NCBI GenBank assembly: GCA_026169375.1
Contig: JAPFCR010000049.1
Coordinates: 1-64,000 of the forward strand
Length of the DNA: 64,000 bases
Source: Sporosarcina sp.
GTDB lineage: Bacteria > Bacillota > Bacilli > Bacillales_A > Planococcaceae
Reading direction: 5' to 3'
Shown piece after piece: positions 28,150-39,667 of this stretch. Numbering within the stretch: position 1 is the stretch's first letter; every line of letters starts with the position of its first letter. A program made the translations under genes and the position numbers. The notes beneath the pieces are model-generated. The model was not told the origin of the DNA, did not search any database, and saw only the letters and a program-made list of their open reading frames with translations.

Positions 28150-28799
28150 GTTGTTTCCTCTTTTAAAATCGCGTGTAAATCACTAATATGCTGTAACATA
28201 TAATCTGGATTATACTTTTCTAAAAAGTCCTCTCCTTTAATCGTCCACGCAACACCAGCCGTTTTCACACCCGCATTTTGTCCGCCTACGATGTCATGGT
28301 AATTGTCACCAATCATTAACGCCTCTTCGCGGTCAACATTTAACCGTTCTAAAGCGAGTAGGATCGGTTCTGGATCTGGCTTCACTTTCAACACGTCGTC
28401 AAACCCAATGACCGTATCGAAAATATCGCCCACTTCTAATAGCCGAATCCCTTTATGCACCATATGGTTTTTCTTCGTCGAAACAATCGCGATTTTATAG
28501 CCTTCTTCTTTTAATTGACGTAACGCTTTTGACACCCCGTCAAATTCTTTTGATAGCGCATCATGATTTGCAACGTTCCACTCACGATACTCACCAATAA
28601 GTTGTTCTGTTCTCTTTGGATCGATTAAACTAAATGTTTCATCCAAAGGCGGACCTAAAAACGGTAAAATATCCTCTCTTTTATATTGCTCTGGATAATG
28701 TTTATTTAACACGTGTTCGAATGTCTGGATGATTAACTCATTTGTATCTAGTAATGTTCCATCAAAATCAAAAAGTAAAGTTGTAATGTTCTTCGTCAA
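28146..28799 (-). CDS. ppaX: Pyrophosphatase PpaX
   Basis: A 217-residue HAD-superfamily phosphatase. Motif I DFDGTLLDTNE gives the nucleophile Asp, motif II is VSTKK, and motif III/IV is MIGDNYHDIVGGQNAG. PpaX hydrolyses the pyrophosphate that HprK/P produces when it dephosphorylates P-Ser-HPr with phosphate, which explains its conserved place in the hprK operon. Confidence 0.94.
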   Translation of the reverse strand: MTKNITTLLFDFDGTLLDTNELIIQTFEHVLNKHYPEQYKREDILPFLGPPLDETFSLIDPKRTEQLIGEYREWNVANHDALSKEFDGVSKALRQLKEEGYKIAIVSTKKNHMVHKGIRLLEVGDIFDTVIGFDDVLKVKPDPEPILLALERLNVDREEALMIGDNYHDIVGGQNAGVKTAGVAWTIKGEDFLEKYNPDYMLQHISDLHAILKEETT

Positions 28800-28817
28800 T
28801 TTTAACTGCCCCCTGCA

Positions 28818-29627
28818 TTATTTATCTTGATACGTTTTATCTACTTTTTGCACATATCTTCTCACAATAAAGAAGACGACTGCAAAAACAATTGTTAATA
28901 TCGAAACGACTTGGGCTGCACGTAATGCACCACCGTATAAACTATCTGTACGCATTCCTTCTATGAAGAAACGTCCAATCGAATACCAAGTCAAGTAAAA
29001 TAAAAACATTTCACCGCGTTTTAAGGCCACACGTCGTAATAATAAAATAATCACAAGCCCTACCAAATTCCACATGGACTCATATAAAAAAGTAGGATGA
29101 TACGTGACGCCGTCGATTGTCATTTGATTCATAATCCAGTCGGGAATAATCGTCGTTTCTAAAAATTGTTCTGAAACAGGACCACCATGCGCTTCCTGAT
29201 TCATAAAGTTTCCCCATCTACCAATAATTTGACCGATTAAAATCCCAGGCGCTGCAATATCTGCTGTCTTCCAAAAAGAAACACCACGCATTTTTGTAAA
29301 TACATACGTCGTTAAAAATGCACCGATTAAAGCACCGTGAATAGCTATGCCACCTTCCCAAATTTTAATGGCATTAATTGGATTGTCTCGATACATTTCC
29401 CAAGTGAAAATAACATAATAAATTCGCGCACTCAAAATGGAAATCGGTACTGCCCATATAAGTAAATCCGTTAAGAAGTCCGGATGCATACCACGTTTAA
29501 CCATCTCGCGTTGTACAACTAGAAATGCGAGTACTATCCCTGTTGCTATTAAAATCCCATACCAACGGATTTCTATACCCCCTAGGGAAAAGGCGACGGG
29601 ATTAATGGCTAATAAATTCAACATCAT
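28818..29627 (-). CDS. lgt: Prolipoprotein diacylglyceryl transferase
   Basis: A 269-residue polytopic membrane enzyme that attaches diacylglycerol from phosphatidylglycerol to the lipobox cysteine. The Lgt signature [14 protein letters not shown] lies near residue 137, and seven hydrophobic segments are visible. Start overlaps the hprK stop (two consecutive ATGs; either may be used). Confidence 0.97.
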   Translation of the reverse strand: MMLNLLAINPVAFSLGGIEIRWYGILIATGIVLAFLVVQREMVKRGMHPDFLTDLLIWAVPISILSARIYYVIFTWEMYRDNPINAIKIWEGGIAIHGALIGAFLTTYVFTKMRGVSFWKTADIAAPGILIGQIIGRWGNFMNQEAHGGPVSEQFLETTIIPDWIMNQMTIDGVTYHPTFLYESMWNLVGLVIILLLRRVALKRGEMFLFYLTWYSIGRFFIEGMRTDSLYGGALRAAQVVSILTIVFAVVFFIVRRYVQKVDKTYQDK

Positions 29628-30565
29628 GAGTCTGTCTCCTCTTCTGCCCCGTCATGAATCGCTTGTGTGAGTTTCTCAGAAAACTCCTGCGCTGCGTTAA
29701 CGCCAAGGCTTTTCATACGGAAGTCCATCGCTGCAACTTCAGTGATTACTGATAAGTTACGGCCAGGACGAACAGGTACAACGAGCTTCGTTAACTCTGT
29801 ATCCATAATTTTAATCGTATTCTCATCTAAACCAAGCCGGTCATATGCTTTGTCTTGATCCCATAATTCTAAGTCAACGACAAGTAAAATTCGCTTATCT
29901 TTTTTCACCGCACTTGCTCCGAATAAAGTCATCATGTCAATAACGCCAACTCCGCGAATTTCCATCATATGCTCAATCAATTTCGGAGAGCTTCCAATGA
30001 GAACGTTTTTAGCAACTTCACGAATTTCAACAAGATCATCTGCAACGAGACGATGCCCACGTTTTACAAGTTCAAGAGCTGTCTCACTCTTTCCGACCCC
30101 ACTTTTCCCTGTAATTAACACACCAATTCCGTACACATCAACAAGGACTCCGTGAAGTGTCGTCATCGGTGCCAACTGGCCTTCTAAATAATTCGTTAAC
30201 ATGCCAGAAAAACGTGTCGTTGGAATATCTGTTTTAAAGACAGGAAGCCCTTTTTTGTTTGCTACTTCAATTAACTCTTCAGGTACTTCCATTCCATGCG
30301 AGACAATGATCGCTGGTGTATTATCTGTACAAAGCTTTTCCATACGGTCCATTCTTTCTTCATTTGTTAAAGACGCAAAGAATGATAGCTCTGTCTTTCC
30401 AAGTAACTGGACACGTTCCGATGCATAAAATCTAAAATAACCAGCAATTTCTAATCCTGGTCTTGAAATATCACTTTTACTAATCGTTCTTTGTAAACCT
30501 GCTTGTCCAGCACATAATTCAAGTTCTAATTCATGTTGAATATCTTCAATCGTTACAATTGCCAT
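29624..30565 (-). CDS. hprK: HPr kinase/phosphorylase
   Basis: A 313-residue bifunctional enzyme that phosphorylates Ser46 of HPr and Crh with ATP or pyrophosphate and removes it with phosphate. It has the Walker [15 protein letters not shown] near residue 154, the capping DDLVEI, the signature [14 protein letters not shown] ([11 protein letters not shown]) and the C-terminal kinase/phosphorylase motif PVRPGRNLS. First gene of hprK-lgt-ppaX-acyltransferase; its targets include Crh encoded 8 kb away. Confidence 0.98.
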   Translation of the reverse strand: MAIVTIEDIQHELELELCAGQAGLQRTISKSDISRPGLEIAGYFRFYASERVQLLGKTELSFFASLTNEERMDRMEKLCTDNTPAIIVSHGMEVPEELIEVANKKGLPVFKTDIPTTRFSGMLTNYLEGQLAPMTTLHGVLVDVYGIGVLITGKSGVGKSETALELVKRGHRLVADDLVEIREVAKNVLIGSSPKLIEHMMEIRGVGVIDMMTLFGASAVKKDKRILLVVDLELWDQDKAYDRLGLDENTIKIMDTELTKLVVPVRPGRNLSVITEVAAMDFRMKSLGVNAAQEFSEKLTQAIHDGAEEETDS

Positions 30566-30826
30566 CCATATACCTACCTTTACAAGTTATTCTCTTTAAT
30601 ATAATTCATCTTAACATAATTCTGAAAGAAGACTGCTTGAGAAAACATAAGAACAATTCATATACTTTTCCCGAACTTAAACGGATTCACTCCTTATTCT
30701 TCAATTAACGTGAAGAAAGGAGCAACTCAATTCGCAGCTGAATGCTCATTGAATGCTCCTTTTAAACTGGGGATAAATGAATATACGTAGTTGCTCATAC
30801 GCTTCATACTTTTGTAAATCGTTTAC
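30566..30826. other. Intergenic region before yvlB end
   Basis: AAAGGAGCA (30716-30724) and TGCTCCTTT (30754-30762) form an inverted repeat with a 29-base loop and T-rich flanks on both strands, probably the terminator of yvlB. I see nothing else here apart from the hprK upstream leader. Confidence 0.4.
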
Positions 30827-31978
30827 TTACACATTATATCGAACGAGAACGGTACCCGTCTTTGCCTTCCCAACGAGGTTGAGCTTGGTTTTTTGGTCAG
30901 GTACTTCTTTATAGAAGTGAATCGTTCTTTGAAACAATTGCTCTTGTTCAGTCAACCGTTCAACATCTTTTAACCCTAAATCTAACTTTCCAATATTCGA
31001 TGAAAGTTCTCCAGAAATTGAAATCGTCGATGGAATATACAACTCAACAGAGCCACTTACTGTTTTCGCTTCAATTTTCTTCACTTCTTCACTCGTCGTT
31101 GTCACAACAACTGCACCATTTAACGACTGGGCGTCAACTTCTTGTAACTCTCCGTCAATATACACACGACCATTTAACGTTTCAGCTTCGATCGATTCAC
31201 TTATCATGTCGTTAAATTGGATGGCGCCGTTTGTAGTTTTCACTTGGATCTGTTGCACATTCAACTGCTTCGCTTTTAATGCGCCGTTCGTTAATCGTGC
31301 ATCGAATTTTTTATATTGACGATTTGGTACATATAAATCGAGATCGACTTGGCCAATTTTCACTTCGCTCTCTACTTTAAACAAACCATTTTCATTTGTG
31401 ACAGAAATTTTTTCGAGAATCTCTTTCTTCGCTTCTTCTTCTCCTGCCTCTTTATGATAAGCTTTTACTGTAAATTCTGCTCTAATTTCTTCATCATTAC
31501 TTGGATGTACCGTAATCTTCCCAGTTGGAATTGTAAGCGATACCTTCTCGATTCCTTCAATATCTTCAGTGACCGCATGGTTGAAAACAAAAGACTTTCC
31601 AAACGGTGCTTCTAAATCCATTTCCTTCACTTTTTCCACTGTCGTTTGCATAAACTGCATAAAGCGATCGCCGACCATCGTAAAGTCTCTTCGTAAATCA
31701 TCGAGAAAATCATCAATCCCTGGCTCTTCTCTTTCAGTGGAATCATCTTGCTTGTCTGTTGTCTTTTTGTGTTCGGGTACTTCTTTCAACTGTCTTTCTT
31801 CATGACTTTTTGCTTCTGGTTTAAGCTTTGTTGATTGTGATGGCTCCTGAGGTACTTCTTCCTGTTCACCTGGTTTCCCATCATCCGACTGCAAATTCTC
31901 CAATAGTGTTAAGGCTTCGTCCATTGAAATCGTGCCGTTCTCTAACATTTGTAAAATACGTTTTCTTTGCGCTTGCAT
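30827..31978 (-). CDS. YvlB-like DUF4097 protein
   Basis: A 383-residue protein. The first 30 residues (RKRILQMLENGTISMDEALTLLENL) are the SHOCT-like YvlB N-terminal motif, followed by an acidic Gln/Glu/Lys-rich linker and a C-terminal DUF4097 beta-helix-like domain with repeated short strands (TTNGAIQF, TLNGRVYIDG, SLNGAVVVTT). In B. subtilis yvlB belongs to an envelope-stress operon next to uvrA. GAGGAGG precedes the ATG. Function unassigned. Confidence 0.85.
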   Translation of the reverse strand: MQAQRKRILQMLENGTISMDEALTLLENLQSDDGKPGEQEEVPQEPSQSTKLKPEAKSHEERQLKEVPEHKKTTDKQDDSTEREEPGIDDFLDDLRRDFTMVGDRFMQFMQTTVEKVKEMDLEAPFGKSFVFNHAVTEDIEGIEKVSLTIPTGKITVHPSNDEEIRAEFTVKAYHKEAGEEEAKKEILEKISVTNENGLFKVESEVKIGQVDLDLYVPNRQYKKFDARLTNGALKAKQLNVQQIQVKTTNGAIQFNDMISESIEAETLNGRVYIDGELQEVDAQSLNGAVVVTTTSEEVKKIEAKTVSGSVELYIPSTISISGELSSNIGKLDLGLKDVERLTEQEQLFQRTIHFYKEVPDQKTKLNLVGKAKTGTVLVRYNV

Positions 31979-32046
31979 TATTTTTCCTCCTCATATCAAG
32001 TCTTTTCATGTCGTTAGTATATATACGACTGAAGGAAGATAAAGTT

Positions 32047-34923
32047 TCATTCACTTATTTTTTCCGCATCTTCTATTCGTTCTTTCATGCGCTTTTCATC
32101 GCGTTCTAAAATCGGTTTTAAATATTTTCCCGTATAAGACTTCTCAGCTTTCGCAATTTCTTCCGGCGTGCCTGTTGCGATAATTTTCCCGCCTTTATCT
32201 CCACCTTCAGGACCAAGGTCAATAATATGATCGACTGTTTTAATGACGTCCAAGTTATGTTCGATTACTAATACAGTATTCCCTTTTTCAACTAATCGCT
32301 CTAATACCCCTAGTAACCTCGCAATATCATGCGTGTGAAGACCTGTTGTTGGTTCATCTAAAATATAAATCGATTTTCCGTTTGACCGTTTATGAAGTTC
32401 TGACGCAAGCTTTACTCTTTGTGCTTCACCGCCTGATAAAGTTGTCGCTGGTTGCCCTAATTTCACATACCCTAATCCAACATCTTCAATCGTTTGGAGT
32501 TTTCGTCTAATGCGCGGGATGTTTTCAAAAAAGCCCAGCGCGTCTTCTACGGTCATGTCGAGCACGTCTGCAATATTCTTCCCTTTATAACGAACTTCTA
32601 ATGTTTCACGGTTATACCGTTTCCCGTAGCAAATCTCACAAGGTACATAAACGTCTGGCAAAAAGTGCATTTCAATTTTAATAATTCCGTCCCCACGACA
32701 AGCTTCACATCTGCCGCCTTTTACGTTAAAACTAAAACGTCCTTTTTTATAGCCGCGCACTTTTGCCTCATTTGTCGAAGCGAAGACATCCCGCACATCA
32801 TCAAACATACTCGTATACGTGGCCGGATTCGATCTTGGCGTTCGCCCAATTGGAGACTGGTCAATTTCAATTACTTTTTCAAGTTCTTCTAATCCTGTAA
32901 TGGATGTATGTTTTCCGGGAAGAGTTTTTGCACGATTTAATTGTTGTGCCAATGTTTTATAAAGGACTTCATTCACAAGTGTACTCTTCCCAGAACCTGA
33001 GACGCCTGTTACCGCTATAAATTGGCCGAGTGGAAGATCGACATTCACTTTCTTTAAGTTGTTTTCAGCTGCGCCTTTAATCGTAATTTTCCGGCCATCT
33101 GAAGGACGTCTTTCTCTTGGCAGTGGAATAAACTTCTTGCCGCTTAAATAAGCCCCTGTTAAAGACTCTTTATCATTCATCACTTCTTGCGGTGTACCTG
33201 CTGAAACCACTTCGCCGCCCTCTGCACCTGCCCCGGGTCCCATATCGATTAAATGATCCGCCGCAAGCATCGTATCTTCATCATGCTCGACAACAATGAG
33301 CGTATTGCCGATATCACGCATACTTTTTAATGTCGCGATAAGTCGGTCATTATCACGTTGATGAAGACCAATGGAAGGTTCGTCTAAAATGTATAAGACA
33401 CCTGTCAGCCTTGAACCAATCTGAGTTGCTAGGCGAATACGCTGCGCTTCACCACCTGACAGCGTGCCAGCTGATCTGGATAAGGTTAAATAATCCAAAC
33501 CAACATTAATGAGAAAACCAATTCGCTCTTCAATTTCTCTTAATATCAATGAAGCAATTTGTTGATCCTTTTCAGACAGCGTTAGATTTCTAAAGAAAGC
33601 ATCTGTTTCTACAATCGAACGTTCTGTCACTTGTCCAATATGCACGTCATTCACTTTCACAGCGAGTGACTCTTCTTTTAAACGGTATCCTTTACATGTT
33701 GGACAATTTCTTACAGCCATATACTTCTCCATTTGGTCACGTACATAATCTGAAGCTGTTTCGTGAAAACGTCTCGCTACATTAGACATAACGCCTTCAA
33801 AATAAATCTCACTATCTCTCGTTCCACCAAACTCATTTGTAAAACGGAAGTGAATTTTATCATTCCCCGAGCCATATAAAATTTTATCTAGTTGATCATC
33901 TGGTATTTCACTGACTGGCACGTCCATTGGAATGTCATAGTATTCCGCAACCGTTCGGAGTAACTCTGGATAGTACTGTGAACTAGTCGGTTCCCACGGC
34001 ACAACCGCATGTTCTGTAAGCGTTAATGTCTCATCTGGAATAACAAGTTTCGGATCTACCTCTAATTTTGTCCCAAGTCCATCACATTCTCCACACGCGC
34101 CAAATGGACTGTTAAATGAAAACATACGCGGCTCTAATTCACCAATCGAAAAACCACAAATCGGGCAAGCATGATGTTCGCTAAATAATATTTCATCCCC
34201 ATCAATCACATCGATTAAAACCGTCCCGTCCGCTAAACGAAGCGCAGATTCTAATGAATCACTTAATCGCCCTGCAACATCATCTTTCATGACAATGCGG
34301 TCGATAACAACTTCAATATTATGTTTTTTATTTTTATTTAATTCAATCTCGTCATCTAAATCATACGTCTCTCCATTAACACGAACACGCACGTATCCTT
34401 CTTTTTTAATTTCTTCAAACAGTTTTACATGCGCACCTTTACGTCCTTTTACAATCGGCGCTAACACTTGAAGACGCGTTCTTTCGGGTAACTCCATCAT
34501 ACGATCAACCATTTGTTCAATCGTTTGTGACGTAATTTCAATCCCGTGTTTTGGACAAATCGGCTTTCCAATACGCGCATATAATAAACGTAAATAGTCA
34601 TAAATCTCTGTCACCGTACCAACCGTTGATCGTGGATTTCGACTCGTTGTTTTTTGGTCAATCGAAATCGCTGGTGACAATCCTTCAATTACATCCACAT
34701 CTGGTTTATCCATTTGCCCTAAAAATTGACGCGCATAAGCAGATAACGATTCAACATAACGACGTTGACCTTCTGCATAAATCGTATCAAATGCAAGAGA
34801 TGATTTTCCAGATCCTGAAAGCCCCGTCACAACGACGAGCTCATCACGTGGAATGTTCACATCTATATTCTTCAAGTTATGCGCTCTCGCACCTTGAATG
34901 ACAATCTCCTTATTTTTCATCAC
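32047..34923 (-). CDS. uvrA: UvrABC system protein A
   Basis: A 958-residue damage-recognition ATPase of nucleotide excision repair. Two ABC modules are visible: [14 protein letters not shown] and [14 protein letters not shown] as Walker A motifs, and two LSGGEAQR signatures. Zinc-binding cysteines appear in [16 protein letters not shown] and [10 protein letters not shown] with CEICYG. It follows uvrB with four bases between stop and the GTG-ATG start, one operon. Confidence 0.98.
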   Translation of the reverse strand: MMKNKEIVIQGARAHNLKNIDVNIPRDELVVVTGLSGSGKSSLAFDTIYAEGQRRYVESLSAYARQFLGQMDKPDVDVIEGLSPAISIDQKTTSRNPRSTVGTVTEIYDYLRLLYARIGKPICPKHGIEITSQTIEQMVDRMMELPERTRLQVLAPIVKGRKGAHVKLFEEIKKEGYVRVRVNGETYDLDDEIELNKNKKHNIEVVIDRIVMKDDVAGRLSDSLESALRLADGTVLIDVIDGDEILFSEHHACPICGFSIGELEPRMFSFNSPFGACGECDGLGTKLEVDPKLVIPDETLTLTEHAVVPWEPTSSQYYPELLRTVAEYYDIPMDVPVSEIPDDQLDKILYGSGNDKIHFRFTNEFGGTRDSEIYFEGVMSNVARRFHETASDYVRDQMEKYMAVRNCPTCKGYRLKEESLAVKVNDVHIGQVTERSIVETDAFFRNLTLSEKDQQIASLILREIEERIGFLINVGLDYLTLSRSAGTLSGGEAQRIRLATQIGSRLTGVLYILDEPSIGLHQRDNDRLIATLKSMRDIGNTLIVVEHDEDTMLAADHLIDMGPGAGAEGGEVVSAGTPQEVMNDKESLTGAYLSGKKFIPLPRERRPSDGRKITIKGAAENNLKKVNVDLPLGQFIAVTGVSGSGKSTLVNEVLYKTLAQQLNRAKTLPGKHTSITGLEELEKVIEIDQSPIGRTPRSNPATYTSMFDDVRDVFASTNEAKVRGYKKGRFSFNVKGGRCEACRGDGIIKIEMHFLPDVYVPCEICYGKRYNRETLEVRYKGKNIADVLDMTVEDALGFFENIPRIRRKLQTIEDVGLGYVKLGQPATTLSGGEAQRVKLASELHKRSNGKSIYILDEPTTGLHTHDIARLLGVLERLVEKGNTVLVIEHNLDVIKTVDHIIDLGPEGGDKGGKIIATGTPEEIAKAEKSYTGKYLKPILERDEKRMKERIEDAEKISE

Positions 34924-34927
34924 GTTT

Positions 34928-36907
34928 CTACCTTTCTGCTTTCAATTCTAAAATGGCATCTCTTAACTCTGCCGCAAGCTCAAATTGTAAATCCCTCGCT
35001 GCTTCTTTCATTTCTTTTTCTAGAACCGACAACATCGATTCTTTTTCTTTCTTCGTTAATTTCTTACCATGTGTAATTTTCTCTAAATAAGTTTCTCTTT
35101 CTTCAGCGACTTCTGTTGCGCGAATCACTTCATGGATTTCTTTTTGTATTGTCGTCGGTGTAATACCATGCTTTTCGTTATAGGCCATTTGAATTTCACG
35201 ACGTCTTGTTGTTTCACTAATCGCTTTTTCCATAGAATCAGTCATTCGATCTGCATACATAATGACATGTCCATTTGAATTTCGTGCCGCCCGTCCAATC
35301 GTTTGAATTAACGCACGTTCTGAACGTAAGAAACCTTCTTTATCTGCATCTAAAATGGTGACAAGGGATACTTCCGGAATATCAATTCCCTCTCTTAATA
35401 AGTTAATCCCGACAAGGACATCATAAGTGCCTAAACGTAACTCGCGTATAATCTCGATTCTTTCTAACGTCTTCACTTCAGAATGGAGATACTGCACTTT
35501 TATACCAATTTCTTTCAAATAATCAGTCAAATCTTCAGACATCTTCTTCGTTAACGTTGTAATTAACACACGTTCATTTCTCTCAATACGACGGTTAATT
35601 TCTTCTAGTAAATCATCTATTTGTCCGTCAATTGGTCTTACATCAATTGTCGGATCTAATAAGCCGGTTGGACGAATAATTTGTTCGATCATCTTCGGTG
35701 TATGTTCAATTTCGTAAGGGCCTGGTGTTGCTGACGTGTAAATCGCTTGACGAATCCGTTTCTCAAACTCTTCAAATCGAAGCGGACGGTTATCAAGCGC
35801 CGACGGTAGACGGAATCCATGATCGACAAGCACTTGCTTTCTAGCTTGGTCTCCGTTAAACATCCCGCGTACTTGCGGCAAAGTGACGTGACTTTCATCA
35901 ACAACGAGAAGAAAATCATCTGGAAAATAATCCATTAACGTATACGGTGCTGCACCTGGTGGCCGTAATGTTAAATGTCTTGAATAATTTTCGATTCCAG
36001 AGCAAAAGCCCATTTCTTTCATCATTTCTAAATCATAGCGTGTGCGTTGTTCCAAACGTTGTGCTTCTAATAATTTATCTTCACTTTTTAAGTGCGTTAA
36101 ACGTTCTTCTAACTCAACTTCAATATTTTTAATCGCCTTTTGCATCTTCTCCTCGCCTGTAACGAAGTGAGATGCCGGGAAAATCGCAACATGTTCGCGG
36201 TCTCCAATAATTTCTCCCGTGAGCGTATCGACTTCTCGTATACGGTCAATTTCATCACCAAAAAATTCAATCCGCATACAATGCTCGTCACGTGATGCAG
36301 GAAAGATTTCCACAACATCCCCGCGCACACGGAATGTCCCACGCGTAAAATTCAAATCATTACGTGCATACTGAATGCCGACAAATTGACGGAGTAACTC
36401 ATCGCGCCCAATTTCCATGCCTTTTCGAATTGAAACGACCATGTCCCGGTACTCTTTCGGCGAACCGAGGCCATAAATACAAGAAACAGATGCTACAATT
36501 AACACATCATTTCTTTCAAACAAAGATGATGTTGCCGAGTGACGTAATTTATCAATTTCATCGTTAATGCTGGCATCTTTTTCGATATACGTATCTGTAT
36601 GCGCTACGTATGCTTCAGGCTGAAAATAGTCATAATAACTAACAAAATATTCAACCGCGTTATTTGGAAAAAAATCTTTAAATTCACTATATAATTGACC
36701 TGCTAATGTTTTATTATGTGCCATGACTAAAGTTGGCTTATTAATTTCTTTAACAACATTGGACACTGTAAATGTCTTTCCAGTTCCTGTTGCACCTAAT
36801 AAAGTTTGATGTCTCTCTCCTTTGTTTACCCCATTGATCAACTGTTTAATCGCTGCTGGTTGGTCCCCTGCTGGAGCATACGGAGCTTTCAAATCAAATT
36901 TTTCCAC
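34928..36907 (-). CDS. uvrB: UvrABC system protein B
   Basis: A 659-residue helicase-like protein that loads on damaged DNA and recruits UvrC. Walker A GATGTGKT, the damage-verification beta-hairpin [20 protein letters not shown] (DEAD-type box), the helicase motif QTIGRAARN and a C-terminal UVR domain ([21 protein letters not shown]) are all present. GTG start at 36907 follows AGGAGGG. First gene of uvrBA. Confidence 0.98.
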   Translation of the reverse strand: MEKFDLKAPYAPAGDQPAAIKQLINGVNKGERHQTLLGATGTGKTFTVSNVVKEINKPTLVMAHNKTLAGQLYSEFKDFFPNNAVEYFVSYYDYFQPEAYVAHTDTYIEKDASINDEIDKLRHSATSSLFERNDVLIVASVSCIYGLGSPKEYRDMVVSIRKGMEIGRDELLRQFVGIQYARNDLNFTRGTFRVRGDVVEIFPASRDEHCMRIEFFGDEIDRIREVDTLTGEIIGDREHVAIFPASHFVTGEEKMQKAIKNIEVELEERLTHLKSEDKLLEAQRLEQRTRYDLEMMKEMGFCSGIENYSRHLTLRPPGAAPYTLMDYFPDDFLLVVDESHVTLPQVRGMFNGDQARKQVLVDHGFRLPSALDNRPLRFEEFEKRIRQAIYTSATPGPYEIEHTPKMIEQIIRPTGLLDPTIDVRPIDGQIDDLLEEINRRIERNERVLITTLTKKMSEDLTDYLKEIGIKVQYLHSEVKTLERIEIIRELRLGTYDVLVGINLLREGIDIPEVSLVTILDADKEGFLRSERALIQTIGRAARNSNGHVIMYADRMTDSMEKAISETTRRREIQMAYNEKHGITPTTIQKEIHEVIRATEVAEERETYLEKITHGKKLTKKEKESMLSVLEKEMKEAARDLQFELAAELRDAILELKAER

Positions 36908-36972
36908 GGCTGTCCCTCCTAAGGATGAGTAATTTCAGCTTATCATATTGAATGAATAAAAACGACAAAAAG

Positions 36973-36986
36973 GGAACGTACGTTTT
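36973..36986. promoter_or_regulatory. Likely LexA (DinR) box upstream of uvrBA
   Basis: GGAACGTACGTTTT, or AAAACGTACGTTCC on the coding strand, fits CGAACRNRYGTTYC at 12 of 14 positions. It lies 66 bases upstream of the uvrB start, near a possible TTGTCG/TGATAA promoter, consistent with SOS induction. Confidence 0.6.
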
Positions 36987-37045
36987 AAAATGTATAAGAA
37001 AATCATCACTTTCATCTGTTCCCTATTTTTCATAAAATGGAACAT

Positions 37046-37080
37046 AAAAAAACGCTGCCAATCGATAGCAGCGTTTCTTT
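37046..37080 (-). terminator. Terminator after the IDEAL-domain gene
   Basis: AAACGCTGC and GCAGCGTTT pair around an 8-base loop with an A/T run on each side, directly beyond the stop codon. Confidence 0.75.
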
Positions 37081-37317
37081 TCATTTTGCTTCTTTAAATT
37101 TCATTAATTGTTTTGCATAATGTCTAAATTTCTTTTCATCTCGTTTGTCTAATGCATCATCGACTAGCTTTCCAATTCTTTCTCTCGTCTGTTCGCGGTG
37201 AATACAATTCAGAAACATATCCATGTAAATTTCATTCAACATCTTTTCAGCATGTAGTGTCGAACTGTTCCCTTTGACAGCCTTCATAAATTCAACATTT
37301 GAATATTTCTTCTCCAT
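37081..37317 (-). CDS. IDEAL domain protein
   Basis: A 78-residue acidic/basic helical protein. The C-terminal half (MLNEIYMDMF, then LVDDALDKRDEKKFRHYAKQL) is the IDEAL motif found in small Bacillales proteins and in the C-terminus of ComK/ComN-region and YpiB-type proteins. ATG at 37317 with AGGGGTGAG seven bases upstream is the clear start; longer frames are not supported. Role not known. Confidence 0.8.
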   Translation of the reverse strand: MEKKYSNVEFMKAVKGNSSTLHAEKMLNEIYMDMFLNCIHREQTRERIGKLVDDALDKRDEKKFRHYAKQLMKFKEAK

Positions 37318-37467
37318 TTCACTCACCCCTGATGCCTTTTCATTATTATATAAACACCACAGGTGAATTGCAAGCGTTTTTTGAATTTTCCATTTAATTT
37401 TCGGGTGAATAAACTTCATAACTACTTTCAATATTTGGGTATCCAAACAAAATCGATTTCAATTCTA

Positions 37468-37494
37468 GGCGGACGCTTTCGATAGCGCGCCGCC
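37468..37494. repeat. GC-rich palindromic element (REP-like)
   Basis: GGCGG-A-CGCT and AGCG-CG-CCGCC form a stable hairpin in an otherwise AT-rich 300-base gap (37318-37615). On the minus strand it reads GAAAGCGTCCGCCTAGA, a phrase I associate with dispersed intergenic elements of Bacillaceae. No T-run follows, so it is not a standard terminator. Nothing else is seen in the gap. Confidence 0.5.
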
Positions 37495-37615
37495 TTCCAT
37501 TTCAATCAACTGAAATGACTTCTTTTAAAACACGAATCCTTCATATAAAACTTTTATAGAACGTTCACTTTATTTATTGAAAAATGCAATTTTAAAATTG
37601 AATAAAACGAATCAC

Positions 37616-38815
37616 TTACTTTTTCTTCGTCGATCGAATGGTAATTTCTGAAACAATGACCATCACTACTAATAGTAAGCCTACCGTTGGTGATAGGCCA
37701 AAAGCAATGATTCCCACTATAAAGACTAAACCTGCTTGGATCCATTGAACCGCTCGAACGACTTGTCGAATCGCTTGTTCACGAAAAACTTGGGGTTCTG
37801 GAAACAACATGTCCATTCGAAATTCATCACTTGAACGAAGCGCATAAATTAATTGAAGCGAAGATGCAAATGCCAAAGCCCCGACTAAAATCAGTATCGC
37901 CACTGGAATTGATATAAAATACGTCCCAACCATCGAAATGACTGTTAAACGAACCCACAACCAAAACGTATCATCCGTTCGTATAAACGTCCGTTTAATG
38001 AGAAATGATTGTGAAACAGTTTCTCCAAATTTTGGGCGTTGCATAAAGAAACTCAGCCATCTTCTTCGACTCACAGCGCCTTTTAAATGCGGCACATCTG
38101 TAAAGTAATTGGCGAACCGATAAAAACGCATCATGCGGTTTTGTTCCAATGCAATAAAATGCTCATATGGAAATGGTTTTTGCTCCTTCTGTTTATACCA
38201 ATAAGCCGTGTAAACACCTAATACAATCGCTGGGATTACAATGAAATATAAATAAGGACTTAACCATAAATAGATAAATGACGCAGCGATAATAAACCGA
38301 ACGCATCGATCTCGCCAAATACCTTGTCCACTTCGCGCAAAATGAACCGAAAACTCGGTTTCCACGAAAATCCATTTCAGTACAACTATAAAAGCAACCA
38401 ACCATAATAAAACAGTCGTGGAAGCTGTATTTGTAGTCGAAAGAAGTGGTAAAGCAACAATATATAAAATAATCGGCAGTGGTATTTGTGAAAACAGCGA
38501 CCACCGTAAAGCTCTCTTCACATAATGTGGGAGGTGTTTTTCAAGTGGTAAGAAAAATACCAAATCCGCTGGTTTTAACAGTGTCACAGGTGCTGAAAAC
38601 ACGAGCGCACCACCAATGACAACCGCTGCTAAAATCGCTGCTGGGAAGTCTGTCGATATTTCCTTTAACCATTCACTATACGCATAGCCTACCGCGCCAA
38701 TGGCAAAAACAAGGACAATCGCCAAATGCCCTGTGAAAATATATTGCATATACTTTTGAACTTCACGCATATAATGATAAAAGCGTTTTCCCCAAATACT
38801 TTTTAAATCATTCAT
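37616..38815 (-). CDS. ecsB: ABC transporter permease EcsB
   Basis: A 399-residue membrane protein with about ten hydrophobic segments. The start MNDLKSIWGKRFYHYMREVQ and the motif LSPYLYFIVIPAIVLGVYTAYWYK fit EcsB. In B. subtilis EcsAB affects secretion, competence, sporulation and intramembrane proteolysis by RasP, probably by exporting peptides. The ATG overlaps the ecsA end by eight bases with GAGG upstream. Confidence 0.92.
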   Translation of the reverse strand: MNDLKSIWGKRFYHYMREVQKYMQYIFTGHLAIVLVFAIGAVGYAYSEWLKEISTDFPAAILAAVVIGGALVFSAPVTLLKPADLVFFLPLEKHLPHYVKRALRWSLFSQIPLPIILYIVALPLLSTTNTASTTVLLWLVAFIVVLKWIFVETEFSVHFARSGQGIWRDRCVRFIIAASFIYLWLSPYLYFIVIPAIVLGVYTAYWYKQKEQKPFPYEHFIALEQNRMMRFYRFANYFTDVPHLKGAVSRRRWLSFFMQRPKFGETVSQSFLIKRTFIRTDDTFWLWVRLTVISMVGTYFISIPVAILILVGALAFASSLQLIYALRSSDEFRMDMLFPEPQVFREQAIRQVVRAVQWIQAGLVFIVGIIAFGLSPTVGLLLVVMVIVSEITIRSTKKK

Positions 38816-39548
38816 GTGAATCGTCCTCAGTCATCGCAATATACAAATCATCGAGAGATGCCTTTTCCTTACCAAATGCCGACCTTAACTCATCCATCGT
38901 TCCCTGGGCACGAACCTGTCCTTCATGAAGTAAAATAATGCGGTCACAATATTTCTCAGCTGTCGATAATATATGTGTAGACATTAAAATCGACGCACCT
39001 TCTTTTTTTCGTACTTCCATTTGCGTTAACAAGGACTGAATCCCAATCGGGTCTAACCCAACAAATGGCTCATCGATAATATAAAGCGATGGATTCACAA
39101 GAAACGCACACATAATCATCACTTTTTGACGCATCCCTTTTGAGAAATGCGCTGGAAACCAACGAAGTCGTTTCTCCATCATAAATTCTTTTAGTAAAAC
39201 CTCCGACCGCGCTTCAAACGTCGCTTGATCAAGCCCGTAAGCCATCGCAGTTAATTCCAAATGTTCTTGTAAGGTTAACTCTTCATAAAGAATCGGTGTT
39301 TCAGGAATATATGAAAAGGATTGACGATACCGCTCGGGGTCTTCCTGAAAGTTGACCCCATTCACTTGAATATCTCCACTATGCGGACTCATCAAACCAA
39401 TAATATGTTTAATCGTTGTACTTTTTCCTGCACCGTTTAATCCAATTAGTCCAACGAGTTCGCCTTCTTTAATTTCAAATGATAAGTCATGCAAAACAGG
39501 TCTACGCGTATAACCACCCGTCACACGATCTAACTTTACAATTGACAT
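38808..39548 (-). CDS. ecsA: ABC transporter ATP-binding protein EcsA
   Basis: A 246-residue ABC ATPase. Walker A GLNGAGKSTT, signature-like HFSKGMRQKVM, Walker B LYIIDEPFVGLDP and the switch His (MSTHIL) are intact. It drives EcsB. The ATG at 39548 has GGAGG six bases upstream; one two codons earlier is too close to it. The gene is divergent from hit, as in B. subtilis. Confidence 0.94.
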   Translation of the reverse strand: MSIVKLDRVTGGYTRRPVLHDLSFEIKEGELVGLIGLNGAGKSTTIKHIIGLMSPHSGDIQVNGVNFQEDPERYRQSFSYIPETPILYEELTLQEHLELTAMAYGLDQATFEARSEVLLKEFMMEKRLRWFPAHFSKGMRQKVMIMCAFLVNPSLYIIDEPFVGLDPIGIQSLLTQMEVRKKEGASILMSTHILSTAEKYCDRIILLHEGQVRAQGTMDELRSAFGKEKASLDDLYIAMTEDDSHE

Positions 39549-39667
39549 AGTCATCCTCCATTCTTCTCTTTATCCTACCAAAATTACAAGGAAAATACTT
39601 TCTTTTCAACATTATTCCTTATAGATAATATGCTACAATAAATGAAATCATGAAAGGAAGTGCTGAA

